This document shows, piece after piece, positions 44,598 to 53,601 of a DNA stretch of 64,000 nt; position 1 is the first letter of the stretch, and each line of letters opens with the position of its first letter. The translations under genes were made by a program, and so were the position numbers. The notes beneath the pieces were generated by a model that saw nothing but the letters and a program-made list of their open reading frames with translations, made no database searches and was not told the DNA's origin. Source of the DNA: Leptolyngbya boryana PCC 6306 (GTDB lineage Bacteria; Cyanobacteriota; Cyanobacteriia; Leptolyngbyales; Leptolyngbyaceae); the NCBI RefSeq assembly GCF_000353285.1, contig NZ_KB731324.1, positions 6,103,018 to 6,167,017 of the forward strand. Reading direction: 5' to 3'.

Positions 44598-44841
44598 GGA
44601 GAAGCCTCTTAATAAATCCTTTTGTTTTCTACGTTTCTTAGCCTATCACCGGACGGGATCGCGTTGTGCCGCAAACCCAATCAATGTAACGGTTTTGAAA
44701 TATTCATGCTGCTAAGTGAAGAGGGTTCTTTACCACGAAATGTCCCTATTAACAGAGGGGATCTCAAGCTTTAGTCAGATTTAACGGGGGTTCAAAATTT
44801 CTACGCTGGAGTCGTTCAAGGTGAAACGAGGTTTATAAATC

Positions 44842-45135
44842 ATGTCTAATTTTGCTGCAAAGTTTGCAATTGTATCTGCTTTGATTCTTGCTCCGTTGTC
44901 TCTGCCAGCGATGAGCCAAACCACTCCTGGCGAACCGGGAACTGGAACTGGAACGACTGCGGTTGATGCTGATTATCATCAAGAAGGTCGGAATGGCTAT
45001 TGGGGCTTGTTAGGGTTGTTGGGTCTGTTTGGTTTGATGGGACGCAAGAGCAGTCGCGATGAGTACTCGTCGTCATCGTCGGCAACAGCATATCGCGATC
45101 CTGCTGATGTATCGAGTACCCGCGATCGCTACTAA
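44842..45135 (+). CDS. WGxxGWGxxG-type small secreted membrane protein
   Basis: A 97-residue protein with a signal peptide (AKFAIVSALILAPLSLPAMSQ), a Gly/Thr-rich linker (GEPGTGTGTT), then a single Gly/Leu-rich helix YWGLLGLLGLFGLMGRK, and a Ser-rich tail with DEYSSSSSATAYRDP. This fits the WGxxGWGxxG family, in which a Trp-Gly motif leads the C-terminal helix followed by basic residues. The similarity to sorting signals is noted in the literature, but the function is unknown. A strong terminator follows. Confidence 0.75.
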   Translation: MSNFAAKFAIVSALILAPLSLPAMSQTTPGEPGTGTGTTAVDADYHQEGRNGYWGLLGLLGLFGLMGRKSSRDEYSSSSSATAYRDPADVSSTRDRY

Positions 45136-45164
45136 ACGTATCCCAGAACTTCGGGATATTCCAG

Positions 45165-45196
45165 AACTCCGGGCTTGCAGAAGCTCGGAGTTTTTT
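45165..45196 (+). terminator. Terminator after the WGxxGW-type gene
   Basis: AACTCCGGGCTT (45165-45176) pairs with AAGCTCGGAGTT (45181-45192, one G opposite T) around GCAG, followed by a run of T to 45196. Confidence 0.88.
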
Positions 45197-45351
45197 AAAT
45201 TGATAGGGCTGATTCACAACATCCAGATACCGACTTAAAGCTCAGCCTTGATGCAATCTCGTGCTGTTCAATAGCAAGAAAAGTAAGCACTATACGAAGC
45301 AAAATTTCAGACTGTAAAATGAGATATTCCTCAGTTCGAGAAATTTGATGC

Positions 45352-46998
45352 ATGAGTAGTCCGATCAATCTTCTGAGCAATCGATATCGCATTCTCAATG
45401 TTTTGGGAGAGGGAGGATTTGGCAAAACCTACCTGGTCGAAGATACTCAAATGCCTTCGAGACGAAAATGTGTTCTCAAGCAACTCAAACCCATTCATGA
45501 CAATCTCCAAATTCATCAACTCGTCCAAGAGCGATTTCAACGAGAAGCCGCAATTCTCGAACAATTAGGAGAACATCACCATCAAATTCCACGGCTCTAT
45601 GCTTACTTTGCCGAAGGAGAAGAGTTCTACCTGGTAGAAGAATGGATCGAAGGCGAAACCTTGACACAGTGCGTCGAATCGCGAGGCGTGTTTAGTGAGA
45701 GGCAAGCACGATCGCTCTTACTGGATCTCTTACCCACGCTTTCAGATATTCATCGTCAAGGCATTGTCCATCGCGATATCAAACCCGACAACATCATTCT
45801 GCGGCATTCGGACGGAAAACCCGTTTTGATTGACTTTGGAGCCGTCAAAGAAACGATCAATACGGTAATGAGTGCTAGCGGGAATCCAACCCATTCGATC
45901 GTAATTGGCACCCCTGGATATACACCCTCGGAACAGATGGCAGGTCGTCCCGTATTTTCCAGTGATTTGTATAGCTTGGGATTAACTGCAATCTATCTGC
46001 TGACTGGCAGACAGCCACAACAGCTAGATAATGATCCGATGACCGGAAAAGTATTGTGGCAGCAGTATGCTCCGAATGGGAGTCCTGACTTTGCAGCAGT
46101 CCTCGATCGAGCAATTCAGCCCTACGCCAATCAACGATTTGCAGGCGCAGAAGACATGGCGATCGCATTAACGCCCGGTGCAGTTCCACCCTCGACGATC
46201 CTGCCGTCTGTATCTCAAATCCCTAACGATACGATACAGATTGCGCCAACACCTCTAACCCAACCGCCCTCTGTGGCACGATCTCCCTGGACTTGGCAAT
46301 GGGCATTTGTTGGCGTAGCCGTAGCTTCTCTGGCGGGAATCGCTGGGTTGATTGCCTACTTCACAAGCCGATCGACTCCGATCATCTCGAATTCGCCAGT
46401 CGAGAACGCGATCGCATCTCCGTCTCCGAAGCCATCTCTCGATCCATCTCCTGCACCTTTACCCAGCGAACCGCCGCAGTCAAAGCCTTCTCCAATTCCT
46501 GAGCAACCCGCAAAGCCTCCTGAGCCGCCTGCTAAACCTGTACCCGCGATCGACGCATCGTGCAGATTGCAAACAGGAACAACATTGAGATCGCAAACGT
46601 TGACCTTAGATACTTGTTCGATCGATGCCAGTAATCCTGCGGTGATTCGCTTTGTGTACTATCTCGATGCCGAACAAGTTCGAGCAGAAACCGACTGTGC
46701 GAGCGGGACTTGGAAAAGCTTGCCAGAACAACAGGTGAATCGTCCTCAATCTGCTGCAACTGAGCAAATGCTAGCGCGCATTTGTGGTCAAACAGTACCG
46801 CAAGATTCAGTCTCCAAAGCAGACGTTGCCACTGTAATTGATCCACCCTCGAATGTCAGAGCTTCGCCGAATGGAGCGATTCTTTGTGCCGTGCGAGAAA
46901 AGCAAGAAATTAACGTTTATGAACGGAAAGGAGATTGGTACACAACAGATGTGTGCGGAACTCCAGGCTTCATTCATCAAGGACAACTGAAATTTTAG
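45352..46998 (+). CDS. Serine/threonine protein kinase with C-terminal SH3-like domain
   Basis: A 548-residue Hanks-type kinase. The catalytic domain (12-280) has the Gly loop LGEGGFG (18-24), Lys43, HRDIKPDN with catalytic Asp142 and DFG Asp161, so it should be active. A transmembrane helix lies at about residues 308-330, followed by a proline-rich segment (PSPKPSLDPSPAPLPSEPP) and an extracytoplasmic C-terminal part ending in a bacterial SH3-like domain (VIDPPSNVRASPNGAIL...GDWYTTDVCG). Such modules may sense wall fragments. It is upstream of a VanY-type carboxypeptidase on the same strand, which would fit a cell-wall role, but this is inference. Confidence 0.9.
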   Translation: MSSPINLLSNRYRILNVLGEGGFGKTYLVEDTQMPSRRKCVLKQLKPIHDNLQIHQLVQERFQREAAILEQLGEHHHQIPRLYAYFAEGEEFYLVEEWIEGETLTQCVESRGVFSERQARSLLLDLLPTLSDIHRQGIVHRDIKPDNIILRHSDGKPVLIDFGAVKETINTVMSASGNPTHSIVIGTPGYTPSEQMAGRPVFSSDLYSLGLTAIYLLTGRQPQQLDNDPMTGKVLWQQYAPNGSPDFAAVLDRAIQPYANQRFAGAEDMAIALTPGAVPPSTILPSVSQIPNDTIQIAPTPLTQPPSVARSPWTWQWAFVGVAVASLAGIAGLIAYFTSRSTPIISNSPVENAIASPSPKPSLDPSPAPLPSEPPQSKPSPIPEQPAKPPEPPAKPVPAIDASCRLQTGTTLRSQTLTLDTCSIDASNPAVIRFVYYLDAEQVRAETDCASGTWKSLPEQQVNRPQSAATEQMLARICGQTVPQDSVSKADVATVIDPPSNVRASPNGAILCAVREKQEINVYERKGDWYTTDVCGTPGFIHQGQLKF

Positions 46999-47133
46999 AC
47001 GAGTGTATTTTCAAGTACCCGTTCCGCTAGATTGCTGAACATTTCTTACTTTTTGCGGAAATTATGCTGAAACCATGAATGATGCTATCGAAGAAGACCA
47101 TAGGCTTGATCTTAGGTTGCGCGAGGACGTTGG

Positions 47134-47817
47134 ATGAAACTCTCTTGGATATCTCTAAAGCTGTTGCGATTTTTGGCGATCGCGGCTCTCACAACCAGCA
47201 CTATTGTTGGACTGATTCCACAATTCGTTGTTTCACAGACAGAAACGCTAGAGATTCCGGTACGAACTGTACCAGCTAGCACGATGCGACCTTCCTACGG
47301 ACACTTTCCTTATCGAGAAGACGATCCATCGCGATTGAAAACGGTCGGTCAGTTTGTCCGTAGCCGCTCTTCGAGGTCTGAATCGATGGATGTTGAAGCC
47401 GTTCAAGCTTTTCAGCAGATGGCGATCGCGGCTCGAAAATCAGGTGTGTCGCTGATGCCCATTTCTGGATTTCGGTCTGTCTCGGTGCAGACTGGATTAT
47501 GGAAGCAACAGATTGCCCGTCGAGGCAGCAAACAAGCAGCGGCAAAATGGAGCGCTCCACCCGGATACAGCGAACATCATACAGGCTATGCGATCGATAT
47601 TGCTGATCGGCAACGCCCCGATACGGATTTACAGATCAGCTTTGCAAACACTCGGGCGTATCAATGGTTAGCTGCGACGGCTGATCAATATGGATTTGAG
47701 CTATCCTTCCCACGCAATAACAAGCAGGGCGTGAGCTTTGAACCTTGGCACTGGCGGTATGTCGGGAGTGCAAGAGCAGAACAAATTTTTTCTGTTGCTC
47801 ACAAAAGCGGATATTAG
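47134..47817 (+). CDS. VanY-type D-alanyl-D-alanine carboxypeptidase
   Basis: A 227-residue exported peptidase of the VanY/M15B family, which removes the terminal D-Ala from peptidoglycan stems. A signal peptide covers about residues 1-35. Zinc-site motifs are SGFRS (near 114-118), SEHHTGYAIDI (the S-x-H-x6-D zinc motif) and EPWHWRYVG with the catalytic Glu and third His. All metal ligands are intact. A 20-codon frame (47075-47137) ends in ATGA with this start and may be a coupling leader. Its stop codon overlaps that of the convergent kinase by a few bases. Confidence 0.88.
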   Translation: MKLSWISLKLLRFLAIAALTTSTIVGLIPQFVVSQTETLEIPVRTVPASTMRPSYGHFPYREDDPSRLKTVGQFVRSRSSRSESMDVEAVQAFQQMAIAARKSGVSLMPISGFRSVSVQTGLWKQQIARRGSKQAAAKWSAPPGYSEHHTGYAIDIADRQRPDTDLQISFANTRAYQWLAATADQYGFELSFPRNNKQGVSFEPWHWRYVGSARAEQIFSVAHKSGY

Positions 47818-49457
47818 TCATGCAAGCCTGCCTCCCAAACGCCTACATAAATCCGATCTTGTTCATTCCGGGCAATGACTCCTTGCAGATTGCCCTGTTG
47901 GAAATTATGGAGATTGCTCTGTCTGCGATAAACTCGCTTCAACGCCTCAATCACTTCTGGATTTGCTTCACTGCCTAACATGCCATTGACTGTGACTTGC
48001 ATGGTCAAATTATCCACAGCTTGAGCAAAGGAGGCTTCAGTTTGTCTGACTTGGTTACTATTGCGATCGTATAAATATGCCAAGGTAATGCGATCGGGAA
48101 CAACCTCATACAAAACGCTGCGAGTATTTTGCCAATAGCCCGGTTTCGTTTGGGCAGGCTCTCCTAGTGCGGCTCGCACCTCTCGTTCTGAAGTGCCAAC
48201 AGCAAAGCCTGGAACGCGACTCGGATTAGCTCGAGAGGCGGTGGGAGCTTCTTCTGTAATCGGCGCTGGCAGGGATGGATCGATCCGCACAGGCTGGGGT
48301 GCGGGTGTCGGAGTGGGCGATGCAGCAACGCTCGGTTTGGGTTTTGGTGTTTCAGAAGGCGTAGGTTTCGGTGGTGCAGAAGGGGTAGGAGAAACCGAGG
48401 GCAAGGGGCTTGGGGAATTGAGCGTAAGTTGTGGTGCCGGGGGTTGGCGGGATTGCCACCAGAGAATCGCGATCGCGACTCCAGTGAGCGTTAATCCTGA
48501 TAAAGCAGCAAGGAGCCAAACGGCTCGCAATCCCGGTTTCGCGATCGTCGTCATCGGTTCACGCGCAGGCAGCACGACAACGGTTGCAGAAGTTCCCGGT
48601 TTGGGGGGCTGAGTCACCGTTGAGCTAAGCTGAGTCACCGTTGGGCTAGACAGGGGCAATAGCTCTAGCCATTGCGCGATCGTCGCAGGTCGATCGCTGG
48701 CATTCATCGCCATTCCGCGCAGGATGGCTTGATTCACGCCTGGGCTGATCGAAGGTTCTAACTCTCTGGGTTCGGGCATCTGTTCGTGATCGCGTAAAAT
48801 TGATGCCGTCGGAATTCTGGCGGTGACTAATGCATACAGGGTTGCTGCTAAACCGTAAACATCACTAGCAGGACTGCGTTTTTCTTGAGCAAAATACTGT
48901 TCGATTGGTGCATATCCGACCGACATCATTTGCGTGTGAGTTTGGGTTTGATTCGGTGTAAATTCTCGTGCAATTCCAAAGTCGATGAGAATTGCTTCTT
49001 GAGTTTTCTCATGCAAAATGATGTTTTGCGGCTTGATATCTCGATGCAGCAGACCGTTGCGGTGAACGACTTCAAGGGCTGAGCCGATTTGATGGATGTA
49101 GCGAATTGCGATCGCTTCGGGCAGCGGTCGATCGGGAAAGACTAAGTCTTCCAAGGTCTGCCCTGGAATGTAATCCATCACCATGTAAGCGCGATCGTTT
49201 TCAACAAAAAAGTCGCTGACCCGGACAATATTGGGATGAATACAAGTCGCAAGCCGTCGGGCTTCATCTTGGAATTTGCGCTGAAAATCGGCAAAGTTTT
49301 TCTCTGCCTTCAAAGCTTCATTCAGCGTTTTGATCACGACGGTTTGATCCAAAAAGTGATGAACGGCTTTGAAGGTAATGCCAAATCCTCCCCGCCCGAT
49401 TTCTTCTTGCAGGGTGTACTTGCCGTTTGAAATTGTCTGACCGATGAGTGAATCCAT
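47814..49457 (-). CDS. Serine/threonine protein kinase with C-terminal envelope domain
   Basis: A 547-residue kinase from the ATG at 49457; a longer frame to 49649 overlaps the upstream gene and is not protein-like. The kinase domain has IGRGGFG (20-26), Lys43, HRDIKPQN (Asp140) and DFG (Asp159), all intact. A helix at about 310-335 crosses the membrane, then comes a Pro/Ser/Thr linker (SPLPSVSPTPSAPPKP) and a C-terminal domain of about 120 residues (FAVGTSEREVRAALGEPA) that resembles a SmpA/OmlA-like fold used by cyanobacterial kinases. It begins two bases after the stop of a degenerate histidine kinase, so both are cotranscribed. Confidence 0.9.
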   Translation of the reverse strand: MDSLIGQTISNGKYTLQEEIGRGGFGITFKAVHHFLDQTVVIKTLNEALKAEKNFADFQRKFQDEARRLATCIHPNIVRVSDFFVENDRAYMVMDYIPGQTLEDLVFPDRPLPEAIAIRYIHQIGSALEVVHRNGLLHRDIKPQNIILHEKTQEAILIDFGIAREFTPNQTQTHTQMMSVGYAPIEQYFAQEKRSPASDVYGLAATLYALVTARIPTASILRDHEQMPEPRELEPSISPGVNQAILRGMAMNASDRPATIAQWLELLPLSSPTVTQLSSTVTQPPKPGTSATVVVLPAREPMTTIAKPGLRAVWLLAALSGLTLTGVAIAILWWQSRQPPAPQLTLNSPSPLPSVSPTPSAPPKPTPSETPKPKPSVAASPTPTPAPQPVRIDPSLPAPITEEAPTASRANPSRVPGFAVGTSEREVRAALGEPAQTKPGYWQNTRSVLYEVVPDRITLAYLYDRNSNQVRQTEASFAQAVDNLTMQVTVNGMLGSEANPEVIEALKRVYRRQSNLHNFQQGNLQGVIARNEQDRIYVGVWEAGLHD

Positions 49458-49459
49458 GC

Positions 49460-50284
49460 CTAAGATTGAACCGCATTTCGAGGAAGAACGCACCGCAGTT
49501 GTGTGACGGTTTCGTTCAACTTTCCTAACTCTAACCGACCGTTCATCACCTCGACCAAAGTTTGGTTCATCAGCAGGCGAAATCCCAGAGAAGGTGGGTC
49601 TAAATCTTTTGGAGCTTCGGTTTTGAGCAGATCGATCGCTTCTCGCCATACCTCGATCGGTCGCTGATCTTCTAGCTCAATCACTGCAAATTCGGATTCT
49701 ATGTGAGCTGAGAGCTTGAGCGTGCCTTCCTGCATTGTTGCGATCGCGCTACTGATCAAACTGACTAAAATCTGCTCTAGCGTTTTGCGATCGACAAACA
49801 CATCCAGATCGGGTTCTGGTAACACGATTTGAAATCGCAAATTCCGGTTTTCTGCTAATAGATGCGTTAAAGAAAAGACATTGTCAAACACATCACTGAC
49901 GGAAACAGACTGAAAGTCTAATGGGCTGGTTCCATATTCGACTTTAGAAACATGGATGACTTCATCCAATAATTTCACGAGCTTTAAAGCGGATAGGTTC
50001 GCCTGTTCAATAAATTCGCGCTCCTCTTCAGGCGATTCGCAGAGATCGCCTAGAACTAATTGCTGCGAACCGATTAATCCACTTAAGGGCGATCGTAACT
50101 CGTGGGAAGTGCGGGCTAAAAATCCTGCCTTGAATTGCGCAAGTTCGAGTGCGGATTGATACGCCAATTCCAATGTGCGATCGGGAGTAGAGGATGCGAC
50201 TTTAGACGATCGCTTCGCCCACCAACCCCCCACAAATCCAATTCCCAAGCCGCCAGCTAGCCAAACCAAATTCATCCAACTCAT
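49460..50284 (-). CDS. Degenerate histidine kinase with dimerisation domain but no ATP site
   Basis: A 274-residue protein from ATG 50284 (frame open to 50380). An N-terminal membrane helix (5-22) precedes a HisKA domain with a normal phospho-accepting site, SHELRSP (His61). The ATPase domain is degraded: the N box reads DRKTLEQILVSLISSA, with Ser175 and Ser179 where Asn is needed, the G1 box DxGxGI is replaced by ELEDQRPIEV and no G2 glycine loop (GxGLGL) is present. It cannot be expected to bind ATP. It may be a phosphorylated scaffold or a regulator of the Ser/Thr kinase encoded two bases downstream. Confidence 0.8.
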   Translation of the reverse strand: MSWMNLVWLAGGLGIGFVGGWWAKRSSKVASSTPDRTLELAYQSALELAQFKAGFLARTSHELRSPLSGLIGSQQLVLGDLCESPEEEREFIEQANLSALKLVKLLDEVIHVSKVEYGTSPLDFQSVSVSDVFDNVFSLTHLLAENRNLRFQIVLPEPDLDVFVDRKTLEQILVSLISSAIATMQEGTLKLSAHIESEFAVIELEDQRPIEVWREAIDLLKTEAPKDLDPPSLGFRLLMNQTLVEVMNGRLELGKLNETVTQLRCVLPRNAVQS

Positions 50285-50455
50285 CGTTCTGGATTGCAAA
50301 AAGAAAGTCTTTATCACTCTAAACGACTTCACCCATTGCACTCGAAATCCTGACACCGAATTGATTTGTAACCAAATCAAACCAATTTAGTATCAGGATC
50401 TCATTTTTTCTAGAAACGTCGCAGATCTAACAAATCTCTAGCTTGAGCGAGACTG

Positions 50456-51637
50456 CTAAGCCGTTTTACCAACGACCCCTTCTACGAGCCAGTTCATCGA
50501 TTCAAGCTCGATCGCAGTTGTCGCATAGTCTTTTCCAGCAGGGACAACCTCTTTACCCGTATTATCTTTGAGTCCGCCTTTGTAAATGACTAGCGAACCC
50601 GCCTTCATTTTGTCCCTCGCGGCTTCTGCGTCCTTCTTCGCAGTCTCAGACACCGCCGGTCCAAATGCCGAAATCTTCACAAATCCATCCTTATATCCGC
50701 CGCGCAGCAAATGCGGAATCCCTCCATTCATCAAGGTTTTACCTTCTTGAATCATCTTGACGTAATCGGAATACACCTTCGTCCAATCCCACTCTGCACC
50801 CGTCAGATAGCCTTTCGGCGCAAGTGCTGCCTGATTGGCGTGATAGCCAGACGTAAACGCCCCGCGTTTCTCTGCCGTTTCTATCACAACTTTCGGACTG
50901 TCTACATGGCAAGTAATCACATCTGCCCCTTGGTCAATCAAACTGTTGGTCGCTTCCGCTTCTTTTACTGGCAAAGACCAGTCCCCGGTAAAAATCACCT
51001 GGGTTGTAATTGTTGGCTTAACGCTTCGCGCTCCCAGGGTAAAACTATTGATGTTGCGAAGCACTTGTGGAATTGGTTTTGCTGCCACAAAACCTAACTT
51101 TCCGGTTTTGCTCATATGCCCGGCAACCACGCCTGCAACATACTGCGCTTCATCAATGTAACCAAAATAGCTGCCGACATTTTTGGGATGCTTGGCTGCA
51201 TCATACATTGCGCCACAGTGGAAAAATTGTACTTCTGGATAATCGGTGGCGAGTTTAAGAATATGCGGGTCAAAATAGCCGAATGAGGTGGGAAACAGAA
51301 CGGTTGCTTTGTCCTGCTCGATCATGTTCCGCATTGCTTCTTGTACTTCGGTCGTTTCAGGCACGCTGGCTTGATCGACGACTTTCACACCTTGGACACC
51401 TTCTTTTCCCTGGAAGTGGGCTTGATTATAGCCAAAATCGTCTTTAGGACCGACGTAGATAAACCCCATTACAAGTTCTTTGCCTGCGGCGGGGCTGCTA
51501 CTGGATGTTGAAGAATCGTTCGCTGGGGTACAGCCAACCCAGAGCTTTGAAGTTGCACCAAATGCCCCAGTCGCTAACAATCCGCGTATGACTTGGCGGC
51601 GGGAAATGCGCGATCGCGGTGAATCCTGACTGCTCAT
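50456..51637 (-). CDS. BMP-family ABC transporter substrate-binding protein
   Basis: A 393-residue periplasmic binding protein of the basic membrane protein (PnrA-like) family, which bind nucleosides or related N-rich compounds. The N-terminus has a twin-arginine signal (SRRQVIRG) and a candidate lipobox with WVGC. Family features include FIYVGPKDDFGYNQAH, VLFPTSFGYFDPH, FFHCGAMYDAA and AGVVAGHMSKTGKLGFV. It is the last gene after amiF and biuH, with a 100-bp gap to biuH. No permease or ATPase of this transporter is in the window. The ligand may be an amide or biuret-like molecule (inference from the operon). Confidence 0.88.
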   Translation of the reverse strand: MSSQDSPRSRISRRQVIRGLLATGAFGATSKLWVGCTPANDSSTSSSSPAAGKELVMGFIYVGPKDDFGYNQAHFQGKEGVQGVKVVDQASVPETTEVQEAMRNMIEQDKATVLFPTSFGYFDPHILKLATDYPEVQFFHCGAMYDAAKHPKNVGSYFGYIDEAQYVAGVVAGHMSKTGKLGFVAAKPIPQVLRNINSFTLGARSVKPTITTQVIFTGDWSLPVKEAEATNSLIDQGADVITCHVDSPKVVIETAEKRGAFTSGYHANQAALAPKGYLTGAEWDWTKVYSDYVKMIQEGKTLMNGGIPHLLRGGYKDGFVKISAFGPAVSETAKKDAEAARDKMKAGSLVIYKGGLKDNTGKEVVPAGKDYATTAIELESMNWLVEGVVGKTA

Positions 51638-51737
51638 CGTTCCTCCTCACAGAAGTTAATTGCCATCGTATTGAAATCGATTTTTCTACTCGCTTTTGTA
51701 TTGTTCAACACGTATCTTGCGATGCCTGAGCAGAGGC

Positions 51738-52418
51738 TCACGCGATCGCAGAAATCAATGCTGTCGAATCGGCAACCGCCCCAAACACACCGCCCTGCAT
51801 TTTGACCATGTTCAGCGCGGCTAGATGGTTGCCATAGTCCGTTGCACCCGTACAATCGGACAGTAACAAACATTCATATCCTCGATCGTTGGCATCTCTC
51901 ATGGTTGTATGCACACAGACATCAGTGGTAATGCCGGACAGGATCAAGTTTTGTATGCCTTTACGGTGCAAAACCAAATCGAGATCAGTGGCATAAAATG
52001 ATCCTTTTCCGGGTTTATCAATGATCACTTCTCCGGGTAATGGAGCGAGTTCAGGAATAATCTCCCAACCTGACTCTCCTCGAACCAAAATTCGCCCACA
52101 AGGTCCCGGATCGCCAATTCCGGCTCCGATTTGCTGCGATCGCCAGCGTTTATTTTCTGGCAAATCTGAGAGATCCGGGCGATGTCCTTCGCGAGTGTGC
52201 AGAATTGTGTAATTCAGGTCTCGCATCACTTTGAGGAGGTTCCGAATCGGTTCGATCGGGGCGCGCGTCAGAGACAGGTCATAGCCCATCTTGTCCACAT
52301 AACCGCCCTTACCGCAGAAATCTGTCTGCATATCAATCACAATCAGAGCCGTATTCTCAGGGCGTAAATCGCCATTGAATGGATATTGATAAGGCTCAGC
52401 CTCTACATACCGTCCCAT
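51738..52418 (-). CDS. biuH: Biuret hydrolase-type cysteine hydrolase
   Basis: A 226-residue isochorismatase-like cysteine hydrolase. Comparison from memory with Rhizobium biuret hydrolase shows near-identical blocks ([83 protein letters not shown]). The catalytic triad Asp29, Lys135 and Cys168 and the substrate-binding Gln208 all sit at the same constant offset of 7 from the residues reported for that enzyme (36, 142, 175, 215). Biuret is hydrolysed to allophanate and ammonia. It starts 3 bp after the amiF stop, so they are translationally close. No allophanate hydrolase is in the window. Confidence 0.85.
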   Translation of the reverse strand: MGRYVEAEPYQYPFNGDLRPENTALIVIDMQTDFCGKGGYVDKMGYDLSLTRAPIEPIRNLLKVMRDLNYTILHTREGHRPDLSDLPENKRWRSQQIGAGIGDPGPCGRILVRGESGWEIIPELAPLPGEVIIDKPGKGSFYATDLDLVLHRKGIQNLILSGITTDVCVHTTMRDANDRGYECLLLSDCTGATDYGNHLAALNMVKMQGGVFGAVADSTALISAIA

Positions 52419-52421
52419 GAT

Positions 52422-53444
52422 TTAACCTCTGGTGACTGAAGTTGGTAATTCTTCGCCTTGATACGATCGCGTTGGCGCGTCAAATCCGCAGCTTGTGCCA
52501 TCGGTGTGAATCACTTCATCTTCCCAAGGCAGGCGATACGATTCATTCACCAAGTCTTTCATGTAGGTGTAGGGGCAATCCTGTGCTCCGCCTTTCACCG
52601 CGACATAGCCGCGATGCCCAAATTGGTAAATATTGTTTTCGACGCTCCAGTGTCTCCGAGCTTCTCGCACCAGATCGGGACGCAATTCGGCTGTGATAAT
52701 TTCATCCGGTCGATGGCTGCCCATCACTAAGGGCATTCCGTCGAAATTGACAAACATACCTTCGCCCATCGAGTCAAATGTGCCATCTGTGCCGCACATA
52801 CACACAGATGCGGTGTAGATCAGATTACAAAACGCATTCGCCTGGTTGGTAATTTGCCAACTGTGGCGGATTGGAGCGGTATATCCTGCGGTACGAATCA
52901 TGATTTCCGCACCCTTGTAAGCACATTCGCGCGCCATTTCTGGGAACATGCCGTCGTGGCAGATAATTAACGCAAGCGTGCTGCCATTCGGTCCTTCACA
53001 GACCGGAATTCCCAGATTTCCAGGTTCCCAAGGCTCAACCGGAACCCAAGGATGCAGTTTCCGGTAGTAGAGTTTCAATTCGCCTTGGTCGTCGATAATG
53101 ATGCCGCTATTGTAGGGATTGCCGTGTGGGTTGTACTCCATGATCGAGAAGCATCCCCAAATGCGATTTTCTCGGCAGGCGGCTTGGAAGGCTTGAACTT
53201 CTGGACCATCGATTCGGCACATAATTTTTGGATTTGTGTCCATCGAGAGTCCGTGTAGGGAATACTCTGGAAAGACGACTAAATCCATACTGGGCATATT
53301 ACGACGGGCTTTGCTGACCATTTGGCAAATGCGATCGGTCTGAGCCGCAAGATCGTCGGGCGTGACAACATTTGGAAGCTGTAGCTGCACCAGTCCCAAT
53401 ACAACACCCTTTGGAGATTTATTCAATCCACCTAAACCACTCAT
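52422..53444 (-). CDS. amiF: Formamidase AmiF
   Basis: A 340-residue nitrilase-superfamily amidase from the ATG at 53444 with GAGG seven to ten bases upstream; a TTG at 53459 is less likely. The Glu-Lys-Cys triad is seen in FPEYS (Glu60), YYRKLHPW (Lys129) and ICHDG (Cys162). Blocks such as YRKLHPWVPVEPWEPGNLG, VCEGPNGS, ENNIYQFGHRGYV and the KDLVNESYRLPWED end follow the known AmiF proteins rather than the aliphatic amidase AmiE. It hydrolyses formamide to formate and ammonia. First gene of the operon with biuH and a BMP binding protein; an NtcA-type box lies about 60 bp upstream. Confidence 0.9.
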   Translation of the reverse strand: MSGLGGLNKSPKGVVLGLVQLQLPNVVTPDDLAAQTDRICQMVSKARRNMPSMDLVVFPEYSLHGLSMDTNPKIMCRIDGPEVQAFQAACRENRIWGCFSIMEYNPHGNPYNSGIIIDDQGELKLYYRKLHPWVPVEPWEPGNLGIPVCEGPNGSTLALIICHDGMFPEMARECAYKGAEIMIRTAGYTAPIRHSWQITNQANAFCNLIYTASVCMCGTDGTFDSMGEGMFVNFDGMPLVMGSHRPDEIITAELRPDLVREARRHWSVENNIYQFGHRGYVAVKGGAQDCPYTYMKDLVNESYRLPWEDEVIHTDGTSCGFDAPTRSYQGEELPTSVTRG

Positions 53445-53505
53445 GCACTTTGCCCTCAAGACTCAACTGATTGTCAGCTTTATCACATTTGGTTGAGGGC
53501 GATTC

Positions 53506-53519
53506 GTACTTTGGAATAC
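53506..53519 (-). promoter_or_regulatory. NtcA-type box upstream of amiF
   Basis: On the minus strand the site reads GTATTCCAAAGTAC, a match to GTA-N8-TAC, ending 62 bp before the amiF ATG. A weak -10-like GATAAA lies about 21-22 bp downstream of it. By chance about 16 such matches are expected in 64 kb, so the support comes from the position before nitrogen-scavenging genes. Confidence 0.6.
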
Positions 53520-53601
53520 CGTTTTGCTCCGTTCCATCGATTCGCACAGTTTGCGCGATCGCTCCACCCCTAAGATGCAGAATGCCGAACGGATATTTGA
53601 A

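Noticed and set aside
49458-49649. N-terminal extension of the Ser/Thr kinase to 49649
   Set aside because: It would overlap the degenerate histidine kinase and is Arg/Ser-rich without pattern; the ATG at 49457 gives the usual kinase start.
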